From contig DASXMR010000033.1 of the NCBI GenBank assembly GCA_036495525.1, positions 1-64,000 of the forward strand: a stretch of DNA of 64,000 bases, read 5' to 3'. Positions 1 through 7,794 of the stretch are shown here, piece after piece. The notes beneath the pieces are model-generated. The model did no database searches and had not been told where the DNA came from. It worked only from the letters and a program-made list of their open reading frames with translations. Position numbers and translations under genes: made by a program. This stretch comes from DASXMR01 sp036495525 (GTDB lineage: Bacteria > Actinomycetota > Actinomycetes > Streptosporangiales > Streptosporangiaceae). Position 1 is the first letter of the stretch; each line of letters opens with the position of its first letter.

Positions 1-985
1 GGACGCTGATGTTGGCGCCGGCCAGTCCGGCGGCCGCCTCCTTCACGATCTGCGGCAGCTGATCGATCAGCATCCGGTCGAGCGCGATCCGGTTGTTCGA
101 CGCGGCGGCCTCGGCCTGCATTGTGACCCGCTGGGCGTCCGCCTTGGCCAGGATCCGGGTCTTCTCGGCCTCGGCCTCGGCCGGCTTGACGACCTCGGCG
201 ACCAGCTGCTGCTGGCGCAGCTCGGCCTCGCGCTGGGCCAGCTCGGTGCGCGCGGCGAGCACCTCGCGCTGCGCCTGGGCCTCGGCGAGAGGGCCGGCCT
301 GGGCGGCGGCCGCCTGCGCGCGGTCGACCTCGGCCTTGTACTGCGCCTGCACGATCGCGGTCTGCCGGCCGTACTCGGCCTGCTTGCGCTGCGAGTCCTG
401 CTCCGCCTCGGCGGCGGCCTGGCGGGCCTGCGAGTGCGCGATCTGGGCCTGGCGCTGGATGGCCGCGGTGTGCGGCGCCGACATGGCCGCGATGTAGCCG
501 AGGTCGCCGTCGTCGATGGACTGGATCTGCAGCGCGTCCACGGCCAGCCCGATCTTCGCCATCTCCTCCTTGGAGCCGTCCAGCACCTCGGTGGCCAGCC
601 GCTGGCGCTCGGTGACGATCTCCTCGACGGTCATCGAGCCGATGATCGAGCGCAGGTGCCCGGCGAAGATCCGGCCGGTCAGGGTCGACATCTGATCCTG
701 GTCGGACAGGAACCGCTGCCCGGCGTTGACGATGCTCTCCTCGTCGTTGCCGACCTTGAAGGCGATGACGGCGCGGACGTTCAGGGAGATGCCCTGCCTG
801 GTCACGCACGTCTCGGAGACCTCGGCCTCCGTCATGGACAGGGTCAGGAAGTTGGTCTTGCGCACGAACGGGGCCACGAAAGCCCCGTGGCCGGTGACGA
901 CCCGGAACGGCGTGCCGTCCTTGCCGTACCTGCCGCCGGATATCAGCATCGCCTCGTCGGGCGCTGGAACGCGGTAGCCGAGCAT
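1..985 (-). CDS. Flotillin / SPFH-domain protein, 3' end cut by window edge
   Basis: Membrane-associated scaffold protein of the flotillin (SPFH/band 7) family, thought to organise membrane microdomains. The first roughly 328 residues are present. The N-terminus reads MLGYRVPAPDEAMLISGG, followed by an SPFH core (about residues 10-180, with the band-7 stretch TVEEIVTERQRLA) and then a long Ala/Gln/Glu-rich coiled coil typical of flotillins (AEAEQDSQRKQAEYGRQ, ELAQREAELRQQQ). The ATG at 985 has GGGAG a few bases upstream. The small NfeD-like gene lies just upstream on the same strand, the usual partner of SPFH proteins. The C-terminus is outside the window. Family assignment is firm; function in this organism is inferred. 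Confidence 0.9.
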   Translation of the reverse strand, partial: MLGYRVPAPDEAMLISGGRYGKDGTPFRVVTGHGAFVAPFVRKTNFLTLSMTEAEVSETCVTRQGISLNVRAVIAFKVGNDEESIVNAGQRFLSDQDQMSTLTGRIFAGHLRSIIGSMTVEEIVTERQRLATEVLDGSKEEMAKIGLAVDALQIQSIDDGDLGYIAAMSAPHTAAIQRQAQIAHSQARQAAAEAEQDSQRKQAEYGRQTAIVQAQYKAEVDRAQAAAAQAGPLAEAQAQREVLAARTELAQREAELRQQQLVAEVVKPAEAEAEKTRILAKADAQRVTMQAEAAASNNRIALDRMLIDQLPQIVKEAAAGLAGANISV

Positions 986-1097
986 CTCTCATCTCCCACT
1001 GACTGGCCCGCCAGCGGCCCCCCTCGGGGGCTGGCGGTTCTTATCACCATTCTGCGTTCGTCTCCGGGGCTGCTGAGCCTTAGCCGTCAGGATCTCG

Positions 1098-1352
1098 CTA
1101 GCTGCCGGCCAGCGGGGCGATCGGGTCGGTCCACTCGCTGACGTCGACGGTCCGGTTGCCGCGCGACGCGATCACCAGCACTGTCGCTCCCCTGGCAAGT
1201 GGCTCGGGTGACCAGGCGATGAACGCCTCCGATCCGCCGCGGACCTTGACCAGGACCTCGCCGGGGCCAGCCTGGCCCCTGGTGGCGATGATCAGGGTGC
1301 CGATGCAGCCGATTACCGAGGAATCCTCAGGCACTGGCAGCCACTCCCCCAA
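1098..1352 (-). CDS. Small NfeD-like OB-fold protein
   Basis: An 84-residue protein resembling the C-terminal OB-fold domain of NfeD proteins, which accompany SPFH/flotillin proteins and probably modulate them. Visible features are an early strand with GCIGTLIIATRGQAGPGEVLVKVRGG, then FIAWSPEPLARGATVLVIASRGNRTVDVSEW, the usual NfeD pattern ending in V-x-V. There is no convincing transmembrane segment, so only the soluble domain is present, unlike the full NfeD at 57207-57638. The longest frame starts at a TTG at 1352; a GTG about seven codons in is also possible. The gene is 112 bp upstream of the flotillin gene and very likely co-transcribed with it. Confidence 0.7.
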   Translation of the reverse strand: MGEWLPVPEDSSVIGCIGTLIIATRGQAGPGEVLVKVRGGSEAFIAWSPEPLARGATVLVIASRGNRTVDVSEWTDPIAPLAGS

Positions 1353-1892
1353 CCGCCCAGATTCGGATGCTCACCATATCCCCGCGCAGCCACATCAGGT
1401 AGTGCGCAATGCCATCAATATGGCCACAAGCTGCCCGGCTCGCGGCTTGGCTCGGCGTCCGGCCAGGACCGGCGGAACCGGCTCGTCCAGCTGCCCGCCC
1501 CGGTCGACGCCGGCCAGCAGCACCGCCGCGCCGGGCGCCGAACCCTGGGCATTGCCGGCGGATCCCGGCTGGCGGAATAACCCGCCCGGCGGTCGCGTTC
1601 CTAGACTGCGCTGGTGCGTTGTGTCCCCCGGGCCGCACCTACTGCCTTCGCGAAATACCGTCCGGCTGGAGCCGCGTCGCGCCACTCGCCGAGAGGCGAC
1701 CTCGCACCAGCCTAGGCACGCCCTCGTGAGCACATGCTCACGGGGGCGTCGTCCTGTCCGGGGCAGGTCAGCCGCCAGACCCTGGCCATTGCCCGCCCGG
1801 CTGCGGCTGCCAGCAGCCGGTCTCGCGTACTGTGAGCATTTCCGCTGCCTGAGCGAGGCGGCGAGGCTGAAGACGCGAAGGAGTGGCTGCAG
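1353..1892. other. 540-bp divergent intergenic region
   Basis: Lies between the minus-strand nfeD-like gene and the plus-strand siderophore-interacting gene. I find no frame here that looks like a protein; the open frames on both strands are Arg/Pro/Ala-rich and compositional. It holds one clear inverted repeat (1725-1742, listed separately) and should carry promoters for both directions. Confidence 0.5.
1725..1742. promoter_or_regulatory. Inverted repeat, possible operator
   Basis: Perfect 8-bp arms CGTGAGCA and TGCTCACG separated by CA, about 150 bp upstream of the siderophore-interacting gene start. It does not resemble the IdeR/DmdR iron box. An operator role is inferred from symmetry and location only. 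Confidence 0.35.
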
Positions 1893-2675
1893 GTGGCCGA
1901 AGCACTGCCGCGCGCCGTGCGCGACCGGCTGGACGATCCCTTTGCTGAACCGCTGGCTGGCACCCGCCGGCTCCAGTTCACGGTCACCGGCTCGGCTCTG
2001 CTGACCCCGCACATGCAGCGGCTCGAGCTCACCGCGCCGGAACTGGCCGGGTTCGGCTATCAGAGCGGCCAGGACGTGATGCTGCTGGTCGCGGCCGATC
2101 AGAACCGCCCGGTCCGGCGCCGCTACACGATCCGCTCGCTCGACCCGGTCAGCGAGGTGCTCACCCTGGACGTGGTGCTGCACGGCGACGGCCCTGGCGA
2201 GCGCTGGGTGCGCTCGGCGCGGCCAGGCGACCGCATCGAGGGGATCGGGCCGCGGGGGAAGATCACTACCAGGCCGGCCGCCGACTGGCACTTGTTCATG
2301 GGCGACGAGTCCGCGCTGCCCGCGATCTTCGCGATGACCGAGGCGCTGCCGGGGGATGCGGACGCGACGCTGGTCATCGAGGTGCCAGCACCAGAAGACG
2401 AGCAGGAGCTGTCCGCCCCCGCGCGTACCAGGCTCAGCTGGCTGCACCGGCTCGGCAGGCCGGCCGGCGACCCGGCGATGCTCGCAGCCGAGGCGGCCGA
2501 GGTCGAGCTGCCTGACGGCCGCGGCCACGCCTACCTGTTCGGCGAGGCGAAGGTGGTGCTGACGCTGCGGGAGATCCTGGCCCGGCGCGGCCTCGCCGAC
2601 GATCAGGTCTCGCCAAAGGCCTACTGGGGCCGCGGCCGGGCCAACGCCGGGCACGGCGAGCCTGCCCGCGGCTGA
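1893..2675 (+). CDS. Siderophore-interacting protein (FAD-dependent ferric-siderophore reductase)
   Basis: A 260-residue cytosolic flavoprotein of the SIP/ViuB family, which releases iron from imported ferric siderophores by reducing it with NAD(P)H. The FAD-binding domain (about 20-125) carries the flavin motif in RRRYTIRSLDP; the C-terminal SIP domain (about 130-250) includes WHLFMGDESALPAI and ends with HAYLFGEAKVV...PKAYWGRG, both typical. The GTG start at 1893 has AAGGAG at 1876, slightly distant. No siderophore transporter or synthesis gene is adjacent, so the siderophore is unknown. A 160-bp gap separates it from the next gene. Confidence 0.9.
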   Translation: MAEALPRAVRDRLDDPFAEPLAGTRRLQFTVTGSALLTPHMQRLELTAPELAGFGYQSGQDVMLLVAADQNRPVRRRYTIRSLDPVSEVLTLDVVLHGDGPGERWVRSARPGDRIEGIGPRGKITTRPAADWHLFMGDESALPAIFAMTEALPGDADATLVIEVPAPEDEQELSAPARTRLSWLHRLGRPAGDPAMLAAEAAEVELPDGRGHAYLFGEAKVVLTLREILARRGLADDQVSPKAYWGRGRANAGHGEPARG

Positions 2676-2834
2676 GGCTCGCCCCGCGCTGCCTGGCAAA
2701 CGGCCGCCCGGCCGCAATGCCGGGCAGAACCGGGCCAGTCTGCCGTTCTTTCTCAATGCGCGCGATGCCGTTCCATAATGAAAGTCAGCGACGAGGCGAA
2801 TGCGCAATCCGCGGGACGGGAAGGGAGTGCTGCG

Positions 2835-4889
2835 ATGGCCGCCGCGATCACCGGCGAGATACCCGCACTGCTGTCCAGTACCTCGGCGCGGACGGTCATC
2901 CTCGGCATCGACAAGACCGGCCGGATACTGCAGCACGACCGCGCGGCGGCCGACGTGCTTGGCGAGCCGGCCGAGACCCTGCTCGGCCGCGAGCTGAGCA
3001 GCCTGCTCGCCGATCCGGCGGCGCACGCGGCCCCGCTGCAGGCGCTGATCGACTCGGCGTGCTCTGACCGCGAGGGCACGACCATGCTCGGCATCCGCAC
3101 CGCGCGGATGCAGGCCGACGCCGTGGTGACCGTCCAGCCGGTCCGCGCCGCCGACCCGGCGCTGGCGGCCATGGCGATCCTGCGCATCCCGCTCTCGCTC
3201 GAAGAGCGGTTCCTCGACCCGGCCGTCATGCGGCACTCGATGCTGGACGGGGCGTTCAAGCGAATCGGCGGCGAGCTGGACATCGATCAGATGGCGCCCG
3301 AGCTCACCGGCATCGTCGTGCCGCACTTCTGCAACGCGGCCGGGCTGATGATCCTGGAGAGCCTGGTCGGCGAAGATGAGTTCCCGGCCGGCACCCCGGA
3401 CGGGACCAACTTGCTGCGCCGGCTGTCGGTCGCCTACGACGACAGTGACCCAGGCTGGGACGCCGCCTTCCCGACCGGGGAGATCCTCCGGTACCCGGCG
3501 GACACCCCGTATACCCGGTGCATGGACACCGGCAAGCCGGTCTGCGAGGTGATGGGGGCGGACGAGGCAGCCGAGCTTGCTGCCTCCTGGCTGCGCACGC
3601 CGGTGGGCAGGCTGCTGTCCGGTGTGTCGATGCTGCTACTCCCGCTGATCGCCAGGGACAGCATGCTGGGCTTCTTCGTCTGCGTCCGGTCAGCCGGCTA
3701 CCGGCGGTTCGACGCTTACGACACCGAGATCGGGATGGAGTTTGCCGCCCGCGCCGCGATCTTCGTGGACAACGCCCGCCGCTATTCCAGAGAGCGCGCC
3801 ACCGCTCTCACGCTGCAGCGCAGCCTGCTGCCGACCGGGCTGTCGGCGCCGTCGTCCGTCGAGGTACGGCACCGCTACCTGCCGGGCAGCACGCTGGTCG
3901 AGGTCGGCGGCGACTGGTACGAGTCGATCGCGCTGCCCGGCGGCCGGGTCGCCCTGGTCGTCGGCGACGTGGCCGGTCATGGTGTGCGCGCCGCCGTCAC
4001 GATGGGCCGTCTGCGCACCGCGATCCACACCCTGGCCATGCTTGAGCTGCCGCCTGCCGAGACGCTGCAGCAGCTTGACGAGCTGATGCAGGAGCTTGGC
4101 GCCCGCGAGCCGCACTTCGCGACCTGCGTCTACGCGGTGTTCGACGCCGTGACGGGCACCTGCGAACTTGCCTCGGCCGGCCACCTGCCGCCGCTGCTCG
4201 TCCATCCGGACGGGTCCAACGAGCTGCTCGACATCTCGCCGAGCCCGCCGCTCGGCATCGGCACCGGCCCCATCCAGAGCCGCACGCTGGAAGTGGCAGA
4301 CGGCAGCCTGCTGGTGCTCTACACCGACGGGCTGGTCGAGCGCCGCAGCGAGGACATCGACGTCGGCCTGGACCGGCTGCGCGCGATGTTCGGCCCCGGC
4401 GCAGCGCAGCAGCCGCTTGAGGACCTGTGCCGCGGCACGCTGGCGGGCGTGTACGCCGACCACCAGCGTGACGACATCGCCGTGCTGATCGCGCGGCTGC
4501 GCCGGATCCCGGCTGACCGGCACGTGAGCTGGAAGCTGCCCGCCGAGCTGACCTCGGCACGCCGGGCCCGGGTGCTGGTACGCAAGCCGCTGCGCCGGTG
4601 GGGCCTGGCCGACCTCATCCCCGCGACCGAGCTGCTCGTCTCGGAGCTGGTCACCAACGCGGTCCGGTACGCGCAGGGCAAGATCGGGCTGCGGCTGATA
4701 CTCGAGGGCGGGCTGGTCTGCGAGGTGCTCGACGACTCGGCGGCGCTGCCACGGCTGCGTCATCCCGACGACGAGGACGAGCGCGGCCGGGGGCTCCAGG
4801 TAGTCAGCCAGGTGGCCCAGCGCTGGGGTGCCAGGCGCGCTCCGTCCGGCAAGATCGTCTGGTGCGAGCAGGCGCTGCCGCACTCCTGA
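2835..4889 (+). CDS. PAS-GAF-PP2C-HATPase signalling protein
   Basis: A 684-residue regulator with four domains in order: PAS-like sensor (about 15-115), GAF (about 140-325), SpoIIE/RsbU-type PP2C serine phosphatase (about 340-545; metal motifs EVGGDWYE, VGDVAGHG, ASAGHLPPLL, YTDGLVE) and an RsbW-like HATPase domain (about 560-680; N-box SELVTNAVRYA, ERGRGLQVV). Such proteins act in partner-switching control of sigma factors through dephosphorylation and phosphorylation of anti-anti-sigma factors. The ATG at 2835 is preferred because GGGAG lies 7 bases upstream; an in-frame ATG at 2778 would add 19 residues without a clear site. No sigma factor or STAS protein is adjacent, so the target is unknown. 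Confidence 0.9.
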   Translation: MAAAITGEIPALLSSTSARTVILGIDKTGRILQHDRAAADVLGEPAETLLGRELSSLLADPAAHAAPLQALIDSACSDREGTTMLGIRTARMQADAVVTVQPVRAADPALAAMAILRIPLSLEERFLDPAVMRHSMLDGAFKRIGGELDIDQMAPELTGIVVPHFCNAAGLMILESLVGEDEFPAGTPDGTNLLRRLSVAYDDSDPGWDAAFPTGEILRYPADTPYTRCMDTGKPVCEVMGADEAAELAASWLRTPVGRLLSGVSMLLLPLIARDSMLGFFVCVRSAGYRRFDAYDTEIGMEFAARAAIFVDNARRYSRERATALTLQRSLLPTGLSAPSSVEVRHRYLPGSTLVEVGGDWYESIALPGGRVALVVGDVAGHGVRAAVTMGRLRTAIHTLAMLELPPAETLQQLDELMQELGAREPHFATCVYAVFDAVTGTCELASAGHLPPLLVHPDGSNELLDISPSPPLGIGTGPIQSRTLEVADGSLLVLYTDGLVERRSEDIDVGLDRLRAMFGPGAAQQPLEDLCRGTLAGVYADHQRDDIAVLIARLRRIPADRHVSWKLPAELTSARRARVLVRKPLRRWGLADLIPATELLVSELVTNAVRYAQGKIGLRLILEGGLVCEVLDDSAALPRLRHPDDEDERGRGLQVVSQVAQRWGARRAPSGKIVWCEQALPHS

Positions 4890-4916
4890 GCTCTCGATAA
4901 CCAGGAAGCTCTGGCC

Positions 4917-4933
4917 GCTGGCACTGCGCCAGC
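4917..4933. terminator. Small hairpin between convergent genes
   Basis: Arms GCTGGC and GCCAGC with a 5-base loop lie in the 59-bp gap between two converging genes. No T-run follows. It may act as a weak bidirectional terminator. Confidence 0.3.
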
Positions 4934-4948
4934 TGGATGCCGCGGCGG

Positions 4949-6703
4949 TCAGCGGGCGGGGGCGTAGAGCTGCAGCCAGATATCGCTGGTCCGCCACTGG
5001 GCCACCAGCTGCAGGCCGGCGGCCTGCACCGTGGCCGGGGCCGGCAGCCGCCGGTTGATGTCGACCACCCAGAGCCGCGACACCTGCCCGAGCCGGCCGG
5101 CCAGTGCGGCCGGCGACACGTTCGTCCCCGCCAGCGTTCCCGACTGGATCGCGCCGGTCCTGACCTCGACGTCGCGGAGCTGGCCAAGGCCGTAGGGGTA
5201 GGCCGCACCGAAGCTCTGCGCGTTGACGTTGGTGTACAGCACGGCGTCGCCTGGCTGCCGGTGCGCGGCGACGATCCGGTCGGCCTGCCGGATGTTGTCC
5301 AGGTGCCCGGCCGGCGCCCGGAGCCCGAGCTGAGTGCCGAGCCCGAGCAGGGCCAGCACGGCCAGCGCGGCCGGGCCGGCCACCCGGCCGATCGCGGCGA
5401 GCGCCGCGCCGCCAATCAGCGCGACGGCGGGGAAGCTGAACCCGACGTAGCGGAACGTGTACAGGAGCGTGACCTGCGACGCCAGCAGCAGGATCGCGGC
5501 CGGCAAGATCAGCCAGGGCAGGCACAGGGCCGGCAGCAGGATAGGCAAGCGGGCGGCGAGCGAGCCGTCTCCCGCTGCGGTTCCGGCGGATGAGGTGGCC
5601 TGCCGCCCGCCGTGGACAGCCGCCGGGCCGGCGGCCCGGGCGGCGGCTACGTCTCGGCCAGAGCCGGAACGCCAGCCAGCTCCTACCCGGGTACCAGCGG
5701 CCGCGAGGGCTGGGCGCCGGTTACCCAGCCACCGCTGGCCGGCGAGCGTGCTGAACCAGGCACCAGCGGCGATCACGACGACGAGCGCGATCAGCTGCGA
5801 CTGGGTGCCGAGCAGTTGCAGCACGGTGGACGGGCTCTGCTTGTTGCTCGCGAGCCAGCTGATCTGGTGCCGCTCCCGCCAGGCAAACAGCAGCAGCGGG
5901 CTGAGCACGAGCAGCGCCCCGCAGGCGGCCGCGAGCCAGCCGAGCACCAGCGACCGCCGGTCAGCCCGGTCGCCCCCACGCCGGGCGCCGACCGCCAGCG
6001 TCACCGCATGGGCTGGGATGAGCAGCAGCGCGAACACGTTCAGCGCGCCGAGCAGCGCCAGGCTGGCGCCGTACCCGGCCAGCCAGGCGCGGCGTGGCCG
6101 GCCGCGAGCCGCAGCCAGCGCCCGGACCAGCAGGTAGCTGGCGACGGCCGCGCAGGCCAGCACCAGAGCGTAGGACCTGGCGTCCTGGCCCAGGTAGTCC
6201 ACCTGCGGGAAGACGGGCACGAGCAGCCCGGCGGCAAGGCCGGTGCCGGGTGAGACCAGCCGCCGGCCAAGCGCCGCCGTCGCGGCCGCTGCTAGGGCGA
6301 TGGCCAGCGCCGAAGGCAGCCGCACGGCGATCTCGCCGGTCCCGGCCAGCCGGGTGACCACCCACATCAGCGAGTAGTACAGCCCGTGCACGGCATCCAC
6401 GTGGCCGAGCATCCTGAGCAGGGCGCCGAACGGCCGGTGCACAGCGGCCAGCGTGGCGGCCTCGTCCCGCCACAGCGAGGGGCTGCCGATCCCGGCGAGC
6501 ACGGCCGCGAGCGCCGCTACCGGCGGCGCGGCTCGCATCCAGAACGGGCCAGGGTCGTAATCCGGGCCGGAGGCCTGCATCGCGGCGCGCGCCTGGCCAG
6601 CCGGAGCCGCCGGCCTGGACGGCGTAACAGGCCGGCCGGCCGGAGCAGCTGCTGCGCGCGGCCCGCCGCCCGGCTCGCCGATGGCCTCGCCAGGTGAGGT
6701 CAT
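4949..6703 (-). CDS. Polytopic membrane glycosyltransferase, GT39/ArnT-like
   Basis: A 584-residue integral membrane protein of the GT-C fold, using a polyprenyl-phosphate sugar donor. A Pro/Ala-rich cytosolic N-terminus (1-52) precedes about ten hydrophobic segments. Key motifs are SLWRDEA (D80-E81, the catalytic acidic pair of the first loop) and GQDARSYAL (172-180), the GT-C signature after the second or third helix. There is a low-complexity Ala/Gly insert around 330-380. The ATG at 6703 has GGAGGAC upstream. It lies 86 bp downstream of hpnH on the same strand, so it could be the last gene of the hopanoid operon and glycosylate a hopanoid, but a role in general lipid or protein mannosylation is equally possible. 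Confidence 0.8.
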   Translation of the reverse strand: MTSPGEAIGEPGGGPRAAAAPAGRPVTPSRPAAPAGQARAAMQASGPDYDPGPFWMRAAPPVAALAAVLAGIGSPSLWRDEAATLAAVHRPFGALLRMLGHVDAVHGLYYSLMWVVTRLAGTGEIAVRLPSALAIALAAAATAALGRRLVSPGTGLAAGLLVPVFPQVDYLGQDARSYALVLACAAVASYLLVRALAAARGRPRRAWLAGYGASLALLGALNVFALLLIPAHAVTLAVGARRGGDRADRRSLVLGWLAAACGALLVLSPLLLFAWRERHQISWLASNKQSPSTVLQLLGTQSQLIALVVVIAAGAWFSTLAGQRWLGNRRPALAAAGTRVGAGWRSGSGRDVAAARAAGPAAVHGGRQATSSAGTAAGDGSLAARLPILLPALCLPWLILPAAILLLASQVTLLYTFRYVGFSFPAVALIGGAALAAIGRVAGPAALAVLALLGLGTQLGLRAPAGHLDNIRQADRIVAAHRQPGDAVLYTNVNAQSFGAAYPYGLGQLRDVEVRTGAIQSGTLAGTNVSPAALAGRLGQVSRLWVVDINRRLPAPATVQAAGLQLVAQWRTSDIWLQLYAPAR

Positions 6704-6789
6704 CGGCGCGTCCTCCGGAAATCGCTGAAGATGCGGCGAGGCTGCCCGAGCGGGCAGTCAGGCCCGCCGCGGCAGCCAGCCGCGGCGCC

Positions 6790-7794
6790 TCACCCTCCGC
6801 GGGCGGCCCGAAGCGACTGCCGCAGCGACCCCATGGTAGCCAGCACCGCCGATGGCTCGTACCCGCAGTGCGCCATGCAGTTCTCGCAGCGCGGGTCCTT
6901 GCCGCGGCCGTAGGCTGACCAGTCCGTCGTCTCGATCAGCTCGCGGTAGCTCTTGGCGTAGCCGTCGCTCATCAGGTAGCACGGCCGCTGCCAGCCGAGC
7001 AGCGAGTAAGACGGGATGCCCCACGCGGTGCAGCTGAAGTCCTTCTTGCCCTCGAGGAAGTCGAGGAACAGCGGCGAGTGGTTCAGCCGCCAGCGCTTGC
7101 GGTTGCCGCCGGCGAAGGCCTTGCGGAACAGCTCGGTGGTCTCCGCGACACCCAGGAAATGCTCCTGGTCCGGCGCCTTCTCATAGGCGTAGGCCGGGGA
7201 GATCTGCATCTGGTCGATGCCCAGGTCGTCGTTGAGGTAGTTGAGCACGTCGATGACCGTGTGCGGGGTGTCGGTGTTGAAGACCGTGGTGTTGGTGTTG
7301 ACCTGGAACCCGCGCCGCTGGCACTCCCTGATCGCGGCGACCGCGTCGTCGAACACGCCGTCCTTGCAGACCGACTCGTCGTGCCGCTCGCGCAGGCCGT
7401 CGATGTGCACCACCAAGGCGAAGTACCGCGACGGGGTGAAGTTGTCGATCTTCTTGGGGATCAGCAGCGCGTTCGTGCACAGGAACACGTACTTCTTGCG
7501 CTTGATCAGCTCGGCGACCAGCTCGTGGATCTGCGGGTGCATCAGCGGCTCGCCGCCGGCGATGGACACCATCGGCGCGCCCGACTCCTCGATCGCCGCC
7601 AGCGCCTGCTCGACCGGCATGCGCTGCTTGAGCAGGCTGGCCGGCTGCTGGATCTTGCCGCAGCCGGCGCACTTGAGATTGCAGGCGAACAGCGGCTCGA
7701 GCTCGACCAGCAACGGGAACTTGTCCCGGCGCGCCAGCTTCTGGCGCAGCAGGTAAGCCCCTACGCGCAGGCTCTGACGCAACGGCATGCTCAT
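6790..7794 (-). CDS. hpnH: Adenosyl-hopene transferase (radical SAM) HpnH
   Basis: A radical SAM enzyme that joins the 5'-deoxyadenosyl group to diploptene, the first step of C35 hopanoid side-chain synthesis. The 334-residue length matches the family. The [4Fe-4S] cluster cysteines are C38, C42 and C45 (CNLKCAGC), followed by the GGEPL glycine-rich SAM motif (MVSIAGGEPLMHP). A C-terminal cysteine-rich segment (DPRCENCMAHCGYEPSA) is also characteristic of HpnH. The start ATG overlaps the stop of the upstream fusion gene by 4 bases (ATGA), implying translational coupling. Confidence 0.95.
   Translation of the reverse strand: MSMPLRQSLRVGAYLLRQKLARRDKFPLLVELEPLFACNLKCAGCGKIQQPASLLKQRMPVEQALAAIEESGAPMVSIAGGEPLMHPQIHELVAELIKRKKYVFLCTNALLIPKKIDNFTPSRYFALVVHIDGLRERHDESVCKDGVFDDAVAAIRECQRRGFQVNTNTTVFNTDTPHTVIDVLNYLNDDLGIDQMQISPAYAYEKAPDQEHFLGVAETTELFRKAFAGGNRKRWRLNHSPLFLDFLEGKKDFSCTAWGIPSYSLLGWQRPCYLMSDGYAKSYRELIETTDWSAYGRGKDPRCENCMAHCGYEPSAVLATMGSLRQSLRAARGG

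Noticed and set aside
1395..3326. Long 643-codon open frame on the minus strand
   Set aside because: It is antisense to the siderophore reductase and the PAS-GAF-PP2C gene, Arg/Gln/Asp-rich, and has no domain. It reflects the high GC content.
3690..5525. 611-codon minus-strand frame over the PP2C gene and glycosyltransferase end
   Set aside because: No recognisable domains; composition is that of complementary codons of the true genes on either side.
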